A DNA stretch of 10,261 nucleotides from Campylobacteraceae bacterium (GCA_027013265.1 JALUXQ010000148.1:1-10261); one strand, 5' to 3'; numbered from the stretch's first letter, positions 1 to 6,986 are shown. Program-made: numbers and translations. Notes: generated by a model from the letters alone, not told the origin.

Positions 1-886
1 TATCATAAGCTTTTAAACCAGCTCCACCAAATGGAGGAATCAACATAGAAAAATCAAATGTCTCTTCATGTTGGCTTCCATCTAACTGCTCATAATGAAC
101 CCTATCTTTTTCTACCTTATTTACATGTGCTCGTTTTATCCACTTAACATCTCTTTCTGTATATAGTGATTCAGCAAAAACCTTTCCACTTGTAACATAA
201 CCGCCCTGCTTTATGTGCATACCAGCAACACCAAAATCACCCAATTCATACTCATTTGTGATATATGTGATAGTTGCCTTATCCCTTACGCCCTCTTCTT
301 TTAGTTTATGATCAACATTAAATGTATATTCAAAAGCGGCGCCTTGACATGTACACATACCATGTCCAGTTCCTATCAATATCTTTTTATGTTCTCCGCT
401 TTTCATCTGAGCTATCAATTCATCTAATTTCTCATTTGCATGAATAGCATGGTCTGCAGTACAAACAGATACTGTGTTACCAGCGTCAGGTCCAAGACCC
501 TCTGTTGCTCCAAAATTTAGTTTTGGTCCAGTTGCATTTATAAGATAGTCATAAGTAAGCTTTTCACTATTTCCAGCCCTATCTTGTCCAGTATACTCTA
601 TCGTCACAAACTGTTTTTCAACATCACTGCTTCCTTCAGGATGAATCGATATAGCTTTTGCTTGTCTATAATCTACCCCTCCTTTTTTATAAACAGGAGC
701 TAAATCAAAAACAACATCTTCCTTGCTCATACCTCCAACACCTACCCATATATTTGATGGTATCCAGTTCCATTGGGCATTTGGTGTAACAACAATAACC
801 TCATGATTTTTACCCAACCATTTAGCTAAAAAAGTAGCGGCTGTATGACCAGAAACACCTCCACCTAATACTACTACTCTTGCCAT
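1..886 (-). CDS. sqr: Sulfide:quinone oxidoreductase-type FAD flavoprotein (C-terminus missing, runs off left edge)
   Basis: The frame is open from ATG at 886 to the window edge, giving 295 residues with no stop. It starts with a Rossmann FAD-binding loop (VVVLGGGVSGH, residues 4-14). It has the second FAD-contacting motif INATGPKL (116-123), an SVCTADHA segment with Cys142, and GHGMCTCQGAAFEY with Cys178 and Cys180. In the SQR/flavocytochrome c sulfide dehydrogenase family, cysteines at about these two places and a third near the C-terminus form the sulfide-oxidising site; the third would lie outside the window. Family members sit on the inner membrane, oxidise sulfide to polysulfide and pass electrons to quinone. 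An AAGGAG site 7 nt upstream supports the start. It has its own likely promoter and is separated from serA by a hairpin, so it is probably a separate transcription unit. The SQR subtype cannot be fixed from this fragment. A related oxidoreductase with another substrate remains possible. Confidence 0.82.
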   Translation of the reverse strand, partial: MARVVVLGGGVSGHTAATFLAKWLGKNHEVIVVTPNAQWNWIPSNIWVGVGGMSKEDVVFDLAPVYKKGGVDYRQAKAISIHPEGSSDVEKQFVTIEYTGQDRAGNSEKLTYDYLINATGPKLNFGATEGLGPDAGNTVSVCTADHAIHANEKLDELIAQMKSGEHKKILIGTGHGMCTCQGAAFEYTFNVDHKLKEEGVRDKATITYITNEYELGDFGVAGMHIKQGGYVTSGKVFAESLYTERDVKWIKRAHVNKVEKDRVHYEQLDGSQHEETFDFSMLIPPFGGAGLKAYD

Positions 887-893
887 ATCTATT

Positions 894-899
894 CTCCTT
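894..899 (-). promoter_or_regulatory. Ribosome-binding site of the sqr-type gene
   Basis: The minus strand reads AAGGAG, ending 7 nt before the ATG at 886. This is a near-ideal Shine-Dalgarno sequence and it fixes the start of the flavoprotein gene. Confidence 0.8.
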
Positions 900-916
900 G
901 TAAGTTTTATAAGATG

Positions 917-932
917 ATTATATCATATTATA
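917..932 (-). promoter_or_regulatory. Candidate promoter (-10 boxes) of the sqr-type gene
   Basis: Two TATAAT hexamers lie 10 nt apart on the minus strand, at 927-932 and 917-922, within a very AT-rich stretch (about 901-960). They are 30-46 nt upstream of the ATG at 886, so a transcript from either would carry a short leader. No clear TTGACA-like -35 is visible. That is common for Campylobacterota sigma-70 promoters, which rely on the -10 box and upstream AT-rich DNA. In DNA this AT-rich, TATAAT can occur by chance. Confidence 0.45.
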
Positions 933-1033
933 AATTTAATTTAATATTAATCTTGTATATTATGATATCTTTTTCAAGAAGTGTGTAGATTTGTTGCATT
1001 TTTTATACTTTTATTATAAACAGAAGGAATTGT

Positions 1034-1073
1034 ATCATAAAGACTTATGCGCCTGTTAATAAGTCTTTATGAT
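1034..1073 (-). terminator. Perfect 15-bp hairpin after serA, likely terminator or 3'-end structure
   Basis: The arms at 1034-1048 and 1059-1073 are perfect reverse complements over 15 bp, enclosing a 10-nt loop. The hairpin begins 8 nt after the serA stop, which is where the 3' end of the operon transcript is expected. The run of T needed for a standard intrinsic terminator (1073-1077) follows the stem on the plus strand. In the serA direction it appears as an A-run before the stem, and ATACAATTCC follows it. Termination of serA is therefore plausible from position, but the sequence fits a plus-strand terminator better. Stabilisation of the mRNA end is an alternative. Confidence 0.6.
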
Positions 1074-1081
1074 TTTTGTAT

Positions 1082-2668
1082 CTATAGTATAGCGTACGAT
1101 ACCCATAAACATGCATCTAGTGAGTTAAGTTCACTTAGTATCTTTTTGTCAATCGGCTCATCTACCAAAATAACCGCCATAGCATTGTCGTGTTTGCCAC
1201 GACCTAGTCTAAAGTCTGCTATATTTATACTGTTTTTTGATAAAATTGTGGCGATACTTGCGATAACACCTGGTATGTCTCTATTTTTAAAGACAATCAT
1301 TTTGCCTTTTGGTTTAAAATCGAATCCAAAACCATTTATATTGACAATTCTTTGTTCAACATCGTCAAAAACAGTTCCGCCCATAGAGGTTACACCCTTA
1401 TTAGTAGTTAGTGTAATCGTCACTTTATTATGATAACTAGATGAGTTTGGAATCTCTTCAAAAGTTGTTTCTATATTTTTCTCTTTGGCAACATAGTTTG
1501 CATTTACATAGTTTATATTGTCACCGACTGACTCTTTCAGTGCTCCGACTAATGAGAAAGTAAGAAGGGATTTTGCATATTGGCTAACATCACCTTCTGC
1601 TTTTATTTTTATGGATTTTATCTGTGATCTGTTTATCTGTGCACAAAAATAGGACATTTTTTGTGTAAGTTCGAGATATGGAACTACATTTTGAGGTAAA
1701 TCTTCTGCTTTGATAGGTAGATTTAGTGCATTTGCGTATGTGATTCCTCTAGCTGCATTTAGAGCACATTCGGCTGCTTGTGTTGCTATTTTTTCTTGAG
1801 ATTCATATGTGTTTGCACCAAGGTGAGGCGTGACAGATATATTATCTAAGTCCAAAAGCGGGTGGTCTGTAGCTGGCTCATAGGAGAAAACATCGATACC
1901 AGCAAAAGCAATCTTACCACTTTTAATACCCTCATAAAGAGCTTTTTCATTGTATAGACTGCCTCTTGCACAGTTTATCAATCTAACTCCATCTTTCATC
2001 TTTGCTATCTCATCAAAAGAGATGATATCAGTTGTCTCTTTATTTTTTGGTGTATGGATTGTTATAAAATCACATGCTAGTATATCGTCAAAATTTTCTG
2101 TATATGTCATTCCTAAATCAGTAGCTTTTGATGGCTCGATATATGGGTCATATGCAACTATATCCATACCAAATGCTTTTGCTCTGATAGCTACACGGCT
2201 TCCAATATTTCCAAACCCTATGATACCTAGTTTTTTGCCACTAAGCTCGACACCGTACCACTTCTCTCTTTTCCACTCCCTTTGAAGTTTGAGATTATTG
2301 TTTGCATTTACAAAACTTCTAGCACAACTTAATATGTGAGCCATGGTCATCTCAACAGCGGCTATAGTATTTGCGGTCGGCACATTCATGGCTATTATCC
2401 CTCTTTTGCTACAACCATCCAAATCAACATTATCAACGCCAACACCAGCTCTTACAACTGCTTTTAGATTTTTTGCTGCCTTTAAAAATTTATCGTCTAT
2501 CGCGGTTGGACTTCTAGTTATAGCTATATCAGCAACTCCCACAACATCCAACAACTCATCTTTTGATAAGCTAACAGCATCTATCACTTCGATATCTTCT
2601 TCTTTTCCTAAAAGCTCGAATCCTTTTTGGTGTATCGCATCACATATTATCACTTTTTTTACACTCAT
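1082..2668 (-). CDS. serA: D-3-phosphoglycerate dehydrogenase (long, ACT-domain type)
   Basis: It catalyses the NAD-dependent oxidation of 3-phosphoglycerate to 3-phosphohydroxypyruvate, the first committed step of serine synthesis, in the cytosol. With the start at 2668 it has 528 residues. The N-terminal substrate domain is followed by a nucleotide-binding domain with GFGNIG (151-156). The catalytic Arg235 (NCARGSL), Glu264 (FSYEP) and His282 (TPHLGA) of the D-2-hydroxyacid dehydrogenase family are all present. An intervening (ASB-type) domain at about 318-450 contains NINYVNANYVAKE, and a C-terminal ACT domain starts near 457 (VFKNRDIPGVIA). This is the long architecture of Bacillus and mycobacterial SerA, not the roughly 410-residue E. 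coli form. In that group the ACT domain often mediates serine feedback, which is not shown here. An in-frame ATG at 2674 exists, but it directly abuts the ribosome-binding site. The chosen ATG overlaps the upstream stop as ATGA. Confidence 0.96.
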   Translation of the reverse strand: MSVKKVIICDAIHQKGFELLGKEEDIEVIDAVSLSKDELLDVVGVADIAITRSPTAIDDKFLKAAKNLKAVVRAGVGVDNVDLDGCSKRGIIAMNVPTANTIAAVEMTMAHILSCARSFVNANNNLKLQREWKREKWYGVELSGKKLGIIGFGNIGSRVAIRAKAFGMDIVAYDPYIEPSKATDLGMTYTENFDDILACDFITIHTPKNKETTDIISFDEIAKMKDGVRLINCARGSLYNEKALYEGIKSGKIAFAGIDVFSYEPATDHPLLDLDNISVTPHLGANTYESQEKIATQAAECALNAARGITYANALNLPIKAEDLPQNVVPYLELTQKMSYFCAQINRSQIKSIKIKAEGDVSQYAKSLLTFSLVGALKESVGDNINYVNANYVAKEKNIETTFEEIPNSSSYHNKVTITLTTNKGVTSMGGTVFDDVEQRIVNINGFGFDFKPKGKMIVFKNRDIPGVIASIATILSKNSINIADFRLGRGKHDNAMAVILVDEPIDKKILSELNSLDACLWVSYAIL

Positions 2669-3144
2669 TTCCATTCCTCTACTATTTTTGAATCTATATC
2701 ATACTCTTTTAATTTTTTTGTTACTTTTTTCAAAACACCATCTTTGCTGCTATTTATATAAACATTTGGGATATTTTTATCTTTTGATAAAACAAAAGGC
2801 AATTTTAAAGATGAGAGTGTTTGAATAACACAAAAAACAGAGTATCTGTCTACATTTGAAATTATTAATTTATATGATTTTACTTTTGGCGGTATATACT
2901 TATGCAAATTAATCTGCATAAAAAGCTCATTTACAGGATATTCATATCTATTTTTGCTAGATCTTGCCAATCCATCAATCCAAGAGCTATCTAGATTTTG
3001 AGTTTTTTTCTCCATTTTTAAGGGAGAGGGATACTGTTTGGTTTGCACTATTTCATCGTCGGCATAATTGAAAAAATTATATAAAATTCCAATTACGCCA
3101 ACAAATAAAATCGTAAAAAAAACACCAAGTATCTTTTTTTGCAT
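2665..3144 (-). CDS. Small single-pass membrane protein of unknown function, possible SPOR-like periplasmic domain
   Basis: This is a 159-residue protein that I recognise only by position, as the counterpart of the putative periplasmic protein Cj0892c between rpsA and serA. Residues 1-4 (MQKK) are positively charged and residues 5-25 form one hydrophobic helix (ILGVFFTILFVGVIGILYNFF) with no signal-peptidase-like Ala-X-Ala site, so an uncleaved anchor with the rest in the periplasm is likely. A polar linker (about 27-88) follows. Residues 90-157 read as strand-helix-strand-strand-helix-strand: YKLIISNV, a helix to about 113, PFVLS, NVYINS, a Lys-rich helix, and SKIVEEW. That order is the ferredoxin-like pattern of SPOR peptidoglycan-binding domains, but no signature residue confirms it. 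There is only one cysteine (105). It starts 3 nt after the rpsA stop, with only a weak GAAG upstream, and overlaps serA by 4 nt, so translation is probably coupled on both sides. Confidence 0.85.
   Translation of the reverse strand: MQKKILGVFFTILFVGVIGILYNFFNYADDEIVQTKQYPSPLKMEKKTQNLDSSWIDGLARSSKNRYEYPVNELFMQINLHKYIPPKVKSYKLIISNVDRYSVFCVIQTLSSLKLPFVLSKDKNIPNVYINSSKDGVLKKVTKKLKEYDIDSKIVEEWK
2675..2680 (-). promoter_or_regulatory. Ribosome-binding site that decides the serA start
   Basis: The minus strand reads AGAGGA directly before ATG GAA ATG. Spacing to the first ATG (2674) would be zero. Spacing to the second (2668) is 6 nt, which is normal. This favours the 528-residue product beginning MSVKKVII and places the site inside the end of the upstream gene. 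Confidence 0.65.
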
Positions 3145-3147
3145 TTA

Positions 3148-4824
3148 CTACTTCAATTGATCTTTTAAGATATCACCTAAAGTCATTTTGTCTTCTTTGT
3201 TTATCTCTTTCATAGCTTCTCTCTCTTTAAGTTTAGATAATCTTCTAATAGAGAGTCTAATTCTATTTTTCTTATCATCTATAAAAGCGATAGCAGCTTC
3301 GATATCATCTCCAACTTTAAGTTCTTCTTCATTTTGTTGATTCAAATCCTCTTTTCTAATCAAAGCATCTACATTTTCATCTAACTCAACAAAAATACCA
3401 AAATCTTTTATATCTCTGATTTTGCCTACTACTATATCTCCATTTGAGTGAGTCTTAGCATACTTTTGTATAGGACTATCTTCCAACTCTTTCTTGCTTA
3501 GAGATACTTTTTCATTAATATCATCTATCTTAACAATTTTTACCTCTATCTCATCATCACTTTTAAACAGATCTTTACATTTATTGTTTCTATCCCATGA
3601 TGCATCTTCGTTGTGTAGTAAGCCCTCTATTCCACCTATTCTTATAAATGCTCCAAAGTTTGTGATAGTTGTTATCTTTCCTGTGACAACATCACCAACA
3701 TGATAGTTTTTCAAAAATTCATCAAATGGTTTTGGCAATATGCTTTTGAGTGAAACCCTGAGTCTTCTATCTTCTGAATTTATCTCAATCACTTCAACAT
3801 CTATCTCTTCACCCTCTTTGATATAATCTTTAGGGTGTTTTATATTTTTATCCCAAGAGATTTCAGATATATGCAAAAAGCCCTCTATATCATTGCCTAA
3901 GTCCACAAATGCTCCATAAGGCTCTATATTGCTTACCGTAACAGAGATTGTATCACCTGCCTCTAATTCACCTTTTATCTCATCCCAAGGATCAGGCATA
4001 GCTGCTTTTATAGATAGAGACAAGTGTCTCTTCTCTTTATCATATTTTATAGCTTTTACAGGAACCACTTCACCTTCACTGTATAGTGAGTTTGGATTTA
4101 CTGGACCCTTGTAGCTTATCTCGCTGTAATGGACTAAACCATCAACACCGCCAACATCTACAAACATACCATAAGTAGTGATTTTTTTGATAACACCCTC
4201 TACTACTTCATCTTTTTCTATCAACTCTTGAACTATCTCTTTTTTTCTTTTTCTGTCATCGTCAAGTACTTTTTTTCTTGATACTATTATTGACTCATTG
4301 TCGTCATCTATTTTTATGATTTTTACTTTGATATTTTTGCCCATCAATGCATTCATATCTTTTACAGCTGCTTGTGAGCGTGGCAAGAAAAACTCGATAC
4401 CATCACTATTTTCAACTATAAAGCCTCCTCTGTTTTTATTTACAACTTTAACTTCGAGGATACTCTCTTCATCACTTTTGTGAGCATTGATAAACTCTTT
4501 GATTTTCACTTTTTTGATAGCTTTTTTATGAGAAACGATAGGTCGTTCATTTCTGAAACCAGATATCACTACAGATATTGTATCTCCAACTTTACATGTT
4601 ACATTGCCGTCTTTGTCAGTCACTTCGCTGGTATATAGTCTTCCCTCGGATTTTTTACCAACATCAACCAAGATAACATCATCTTTGATCTCTACAACAA
4701 CACCATCTATTAGTGCATCTTTTTCTGTCTCTTTGAAAGACTCTTCTAGCATAGCCGCAAAATCCATCTCCTCTTGTTCATTTGCGCCTTCAGTTTGAAC
4801 TGTTTCGTTCGCCTCATTCACCAT
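3148..4824 (-). CDS. rpsA: 30S ribosomal protein S1
   Basis: It binds mRNA on the small ribosomal subunit and helps unfold and place leaders at initiation. The 558 residues match the 557 of E. coli S1. Six S1 (OB-fold) repeats can be followed at about 36-100, 119-185, 203-273, 287-360, 374-445 and 461-530. Repeats 3 to 6 are the most typical, with signatures such as YGMFVDVGGVDGLVHYSEIS, YGAFVDLGNDIEGFLHISEI, FGAFIRIGGIEGLLH and FGIFVELDENVDALI. Repeats 1 and 2 are more divergent, as in E. coli, where they anchor S1 to S2. The N-terminus (1-35) is acidic, and the tail after 530 is charged and probably helical. The start ATG has AGGGA 6 nt upstream. The gene ends in tandem stops, TAG TAA. It follows ispH after 48 bp containing a likely promoter, which suits a product needed in ribosomal amounts. 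Confidence 0.97.
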   Translation of the reverse strand: MVNEANETVQTEGANEQEEMDFAAMLEESFKETEKDALIDGVVVEIKDDVILVDVGKKSEGRLYTSEVTDKDGNVTCKVGDTISVVISGFRNERPIVSHKKAIKKVKIKEFINAHKSDEESILEVKVVNKNRGGFIVENSDGIEFFLPRSQAAVKDMNALMGKNIKVKIIKIDDDNESIIVSRKKVLDDDRKRKKEIVQELIEKDEVVEGVIKKITTYGMFVDVGGVDGLVHYSEISYKGPVNPNSLYSEGEVVPVKAIKYDKEKRHLSLSIKAAMPDPWDEIKGELEAGDTISVTVSNIEPYGAFVDLGNDIEGFLHISEISWDKNIKHPKDYIKEGEEIDVEVIEINSEDRRLRVSLKSILPKPFDEFLKNYHVGDVVTGKITTITNFGAFIRIGGIEGLLHNEDASWDRNNKCKDLFKSDDEIEVKIVKIDDINEKVSLSKKELEDSPIQKYAKTHSNGDIVVGKIRDIKDFGIFVELDENVDALIRKEDLNQQNEEELKVGDDIEAAIAFIDDKKNRIRLSIRRLSKLKEREAMKEINKEDKMTLGDILKDQLK

Positions 4825-4830
4825 TTACTT

Positions 4831-4835
4831 TCCCT
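4831..4835 (-). promoter_or_regulatory. Ribosome-binding site of rpsA
   Basis: The minus strand carries AGGGA 6 nt before the ATG at 4824, inside an A-rich, apparently unstructured leader. Together they suggest efficient initiation. Confidence 0.7.
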
Positions 4836-4865
4836 TTTTGTTTGATTTCTTACTTGAAGTTCGAT

Positions 4866-4871
4866 ATTATA
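4866..4871 (-). promoter_or_regulatory. Candidate internal promoter (-10 box) for rpsA
   Basis: A perfect TATAAT on the minus strand sits just after the ispH stop codon (4873-4875), about 42 nt before the rpsA ATG. A weak -35-like TTGGAA or TGGAAA lies 17-18 nt further upstream, inside the end of ispH. The site falls in the only gap of this operon, which makes function more likely than chance. It would allow rpsA, the membrane protein and serA to be transcribed apart from the pheST-aroA-ispH genes. Confidence 0.55.
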
Positions 4872-4872
4872 C

Positions 4873-5697
4873 TTAAATTTTGTTTATTTTTCCAATAACC
4901 TTTTGGATAATCCAATCAGGCGTCGATGCACCAGCAGTTACACCGCATCTATTTTTATTTTTAAACCACTCATTTTTTATCTCTTTTTCACTTTCTATCA
5001 AAAAACTATCATCACAAAACTCTTTGCAAATACCATGCAACTGTTTTGTATTTGATGAATTTTTACCACCGATTACAACCATTATATCTGATCTTTTTGC
5101 GAGCTCTTTTGCTGCATCTTGATTATCAAAAGTTGCATTGCAGATAGTGTTAAAAACTCTTACTTCCTTATAGTTTGTAACTAGATAATTTGTGATTTCC
5201 AAAAACTCATCTATCTTTCTTGTCGTTTGAGAAACAACTGCGATTTTGTTTGAAAAATTGATATTTTTTACCTCATCAACACTTAAAACAACATGTGTTC
5301 TAGTTTTCGCATAGCTTGCAACTCCTTTGACTTCAGGGTGATTAACATCGCCAAAGATAACTATATCATAACCCTCTTCACTCATCTGTTCGCAAATCTG
5401 TTGTGGTTTTGTCACAAATGGGCAAGTTGCATCTACTATATTTATACCTTTTTGTTTAAGATATGCCAAATCTCCCTTGGGAATTCCATGCGTTCTAATG
5501 ATAGCTTTTTTTGCATCATTGATATCATCTATGGAGTGTAATGTTTTTACATTAAAGTCACTCTTGAGTCTGTTAATCTCTTCATTGTTGTGTATCAAAG
5601 GTCCGATTGTTGAAGCATTTTTAGAGTCTTCTGCGATTTTTATGGCTCTTTTTACACCAAAACAGAACCCATAATGTTTTGCTAATTCTACACGCAT
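4873..5697 (-). CDS. ispH: 4-hydroxy-3-methylbut-2-enyl diphosphate reductase
   Basis: IspH (LytB) is a cytosolic iron-sulfur enzyme that reduces HMBPP to isopentenyl and dimethylallyl diphosphate, the last step of the MEP isoprenoid pathway. The product has 274 residues, a little shorter than E. coli IspH. All three cluster cysteines are present: Cys12 (YGFCFGVKRA), Cys92 (DATCPFV) and Cys186 (NTICNAT). The substrate-binding histidines His36 (LIHN), His70 (RTHG) and His120 and the catalytic Glu122 (NHPEVKG) are conserved, as are GGKNSSNT (210-217) and GAST (256-259). The chosen start is the ATG at 5697, which overlaps the aroA stop as TGATG and has AAGGAGG 7 nt upstream. A GTG one codon earlier is in frame but too close to that site. 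The enzyme supplies precursors for quinone and for undecaprenyl carrier lipid. It lies directly upstream of rpsA, a pairing also known as an ispH-S1 gene fusion in Clostridia. Confidence 0.97.
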   Translation of the reverse strand: MRVELAKHYGFCFGVKRAIKIAEDSKNASTIGPLIHNNEEINRLKSDFNVKTLHSIDDINDAKKAIIRTHGIPKGDLAYLKQKGINIVDATCPFVTKPQQICEQMSEEGYDIVIFGDVNHPEVKGVASYAKTRTHVVLSVDEVKNINFSNKIAVVSQTTRKIDEFLEITNYLVTNYKEVRVFNTICNATFDNQDAAKELAKRSDIMVVIGGKNSSNTKQLHGICKEFCDDSFLIESEKEIKNEWFKNKNRCGVTAGASTPDWIIQKVIGKINKI

Positions 5698-6986
5698 CAC
5701 TCCGCCTCCTTACATATCGCTATCTTTGATAAAATCGCTATAAAATTTGGAAATGATGTATCTATACAATCAATATTATTAACCTTCATGGGTGCCAGCA
5801 ATCCAGCAATCGCAAAACTCATAGCGATCCTGTGATCTCCATGGCTATCTATCTGGGCACTCTTGAACTCTGACCCTTCTATCTCATATCCATCTTCAAA
5901 CTCATCAACCTTTATGCCACACTTCATCAAGTTTTCAACTACAGTTGAGATTCTATCACTCTCTTTTACTCTCAACTCTTTTGCATTTTTTACTATACTT
6001 TTTCCACTTGCTACTCCAAATGCTATAGAGAGTGCTGGCAATTCATCTACCAACCAAGCTATATTTTCACTCACTTCAACACCCTTGAGTGGAGCGCTTT
6101 TTATAACAATATCTCCAACATCTTCATACTTTGAATCTCTTTTTATAAACTCAACTTTTGCTCCCATCTTAGCTAAAATTTTATATGCTTCGACTCGGGT
6201 TTTGTTTAAAAGCATATTTTTAAGTCTTATCTTTGAGTCTTTTGTAATCGCTGCTGCAACTGCGAAGAAAAAACCACTTGATGGGTCATTTGGCACCTCT
6301 ATATCTAGTGGTTTTAGAGGATTTTTTAGAGGTTGAATTTTTAAGCCTCTATCATCACTTTTTATTTTAGCTCCCATAGCACTTAGCATTTTTTCGCTAT
6401 GGTCACGACTAAGAAGAGGCTCTTTATAAGCAGATTCACCTCTAGCTCTAAGTGCCGCTAAAATCATAGCTGTCTTTACCTGCGCAGAGGCTATCTTACT
6501 CTCGTAGTCAAACGGCTCTAAATCACTATTTCCTCTTATGCAAAGTGGCGCAAACTCTCCACCACTTCTTCCATCTATCTTAGCCCCTATATCTCGCAGA
6601 GGATCAGCTACTCTTCTCATGGGTCTTGAGTTTAGATACTTATCTCCACTTAAAACAAAAAAGCCTTTGCAAGCTGATAAAAAACCCATAAAGAGCCTTA
6701 TAGCTGTTCCAGAATTTCCACAATTCAGTATGTCCGCTGGCTCTTTTATGCTCTTTGGAGGTGTTATTTTGATGACTTCTCCATCATCTTCTATCTTAGC
6801 TCCAAGAGTCGATACGATTTCAAGAGTGCACATGGTATCTTCTGCTCTTAGATAGTTTCTTATCACCGAGCTTTTATCGCTTAGGAGTGAAAATATGGCA
6901 CATCTGTGAGATATAGACTTGTCACTCGCTATATCTTCTATCTCTAAATCAAAACTACCTTCAGAAGTGACGCTAATCATACTCAT
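5697..6986 (-). CDS. aroA: 3-phosphoshikimate 1-carboxyvinyltransferase (EPSP synthase)
   Basis: It transfers the enolpyruvyl group of PEP to shikimate 3-phosphate, the penultimate step towards chorismate and the aromatic amino acids. The 429 residues match the usual length. Active-site motifs are in the expected order: DKSISHR (22-28), GNSGTAIR (90-97), RPMRR (121-125), SAQVK (167-171), RDHSE (194-198), NKTR (261-264), DELPA with Asp314 (314-318), KESDR with Glu342 (341-345) and SHGDHR (381-386). The combination RDHSE, SAQVK and NKTR is the pattern described for class II enzymes, whereas the Gly in NSGTA is kept as in class I. Overall it resembles the Bacillus-type enzyme. The start at 6986 overlaps the pheT stop as ATGA. 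The upstream Shine-Dalgarno is weak, so translation probably depends on coupling to pheT. An ATG two codons later is possible. Its neighbour charges tRNA with phenylalanine, an end product of this pathway. Confidence 0.97.
   Translation of the reverse strand: MSMISVTSEGSFDLEIEDIASDKSISHRCAIFSLLSDKSSVIRNYLRAEDTMCTLEIVSTLGAKIEDDGEVIKITPPKSIKEPADILNCGNSGTAIRLFMGFLSACKGFFVLSGDKYLNSRPMRRVADPLRDIGAKIDGRSGGEFAPLCIRGNSDLEPFDYESKIASAQVKTAMILAALRARGESAYKEPLLSRDHSEKMLSAMGAKIKSDDRGLKIQPLKNPLKPLDIEVPNDPSSGFFFAVAAAITKDSKIRLKNMLLNKTRVEAYKILAKMGAKVEFIKRDSKYEDVGDIVIKSAPLKGVEVSENIAWLVDELPALSIAFGVASGKSIVKNAKELRVKESDRISTVVENLMKCGIKVDEFEDGYEIEGSEFKSAQIDSHGDHRIAMSFAIAGLLAPMKVNNIDCIDTSFPNFIAILSKIAICKEAE
5705..5711 (-). 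promoter_or_regulatory. Strong ribosome-binding site deciding the ispH start
   Basis: The minus strand reads AAGGAGG inside the last codons of aroA. It lies 7 nt before the ATG at 5697 and only 4 nt before the in-frame GTG at 5700, so the ATG is preferred. It is the strongest Shine-Dalgarno in the window and suggests that ispH is initiated independently despite overlapping aroA. Confidence 0.75.

Noticed and set aside
914..926. ATGAT-TAT-ATCAT palindrome overlapping the sqr -10 box, as an FNR/CRP-type operator
   Set aside because: The arms are only 5 bp with a 3-nt spacer, while FNR-type sites need TTGAT-N4-ATCAA. Such short palindromes are expected by chance in this AT-rich stretch.
1013..1018. 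Further TATAAT on the minus strand upstream of the sqr-type gene
   Set aside because: It would give a leader of over 110 nt, has no -35 and lies next to the hairpin. The pair at 917-932 is better placed, so I did not list it as a promoter.
887..1081. Possible small RNA or tRNA between serA and the sqr-type gene
   Set aside because: Apart from the hairpin and the AT-rich promoter region I see no cloverleaf, riboswitch-like or coding structure on either strand.
1047..1433. Plus-strand open frame of 128 residues starting within the hairpin
   Set aside because: Its start lies in the stem, it has no ribosome-binding site, and nearly all of it is antisense to the SerA ACT and ASB domains.
2343..2828. 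Plus-strand open frame of 161 residues across the serA/membrane-protein junction
   Set aside because: It is antisense to two well-supported genes and crosses their boundary. The Ser/Thr/Leu-rich sequence is what a reverse-strand shadow of AT-rich coding gives.
5863..6336. Plus-strand open frame of 157 residues inside aroA
   Set aside because: It lies wholly opposite a conserved AroA coding sequence, its protein is low-complexity and rich in Ser, Phe and Ile, and it resembles no family. It is a shadow of the real gene.
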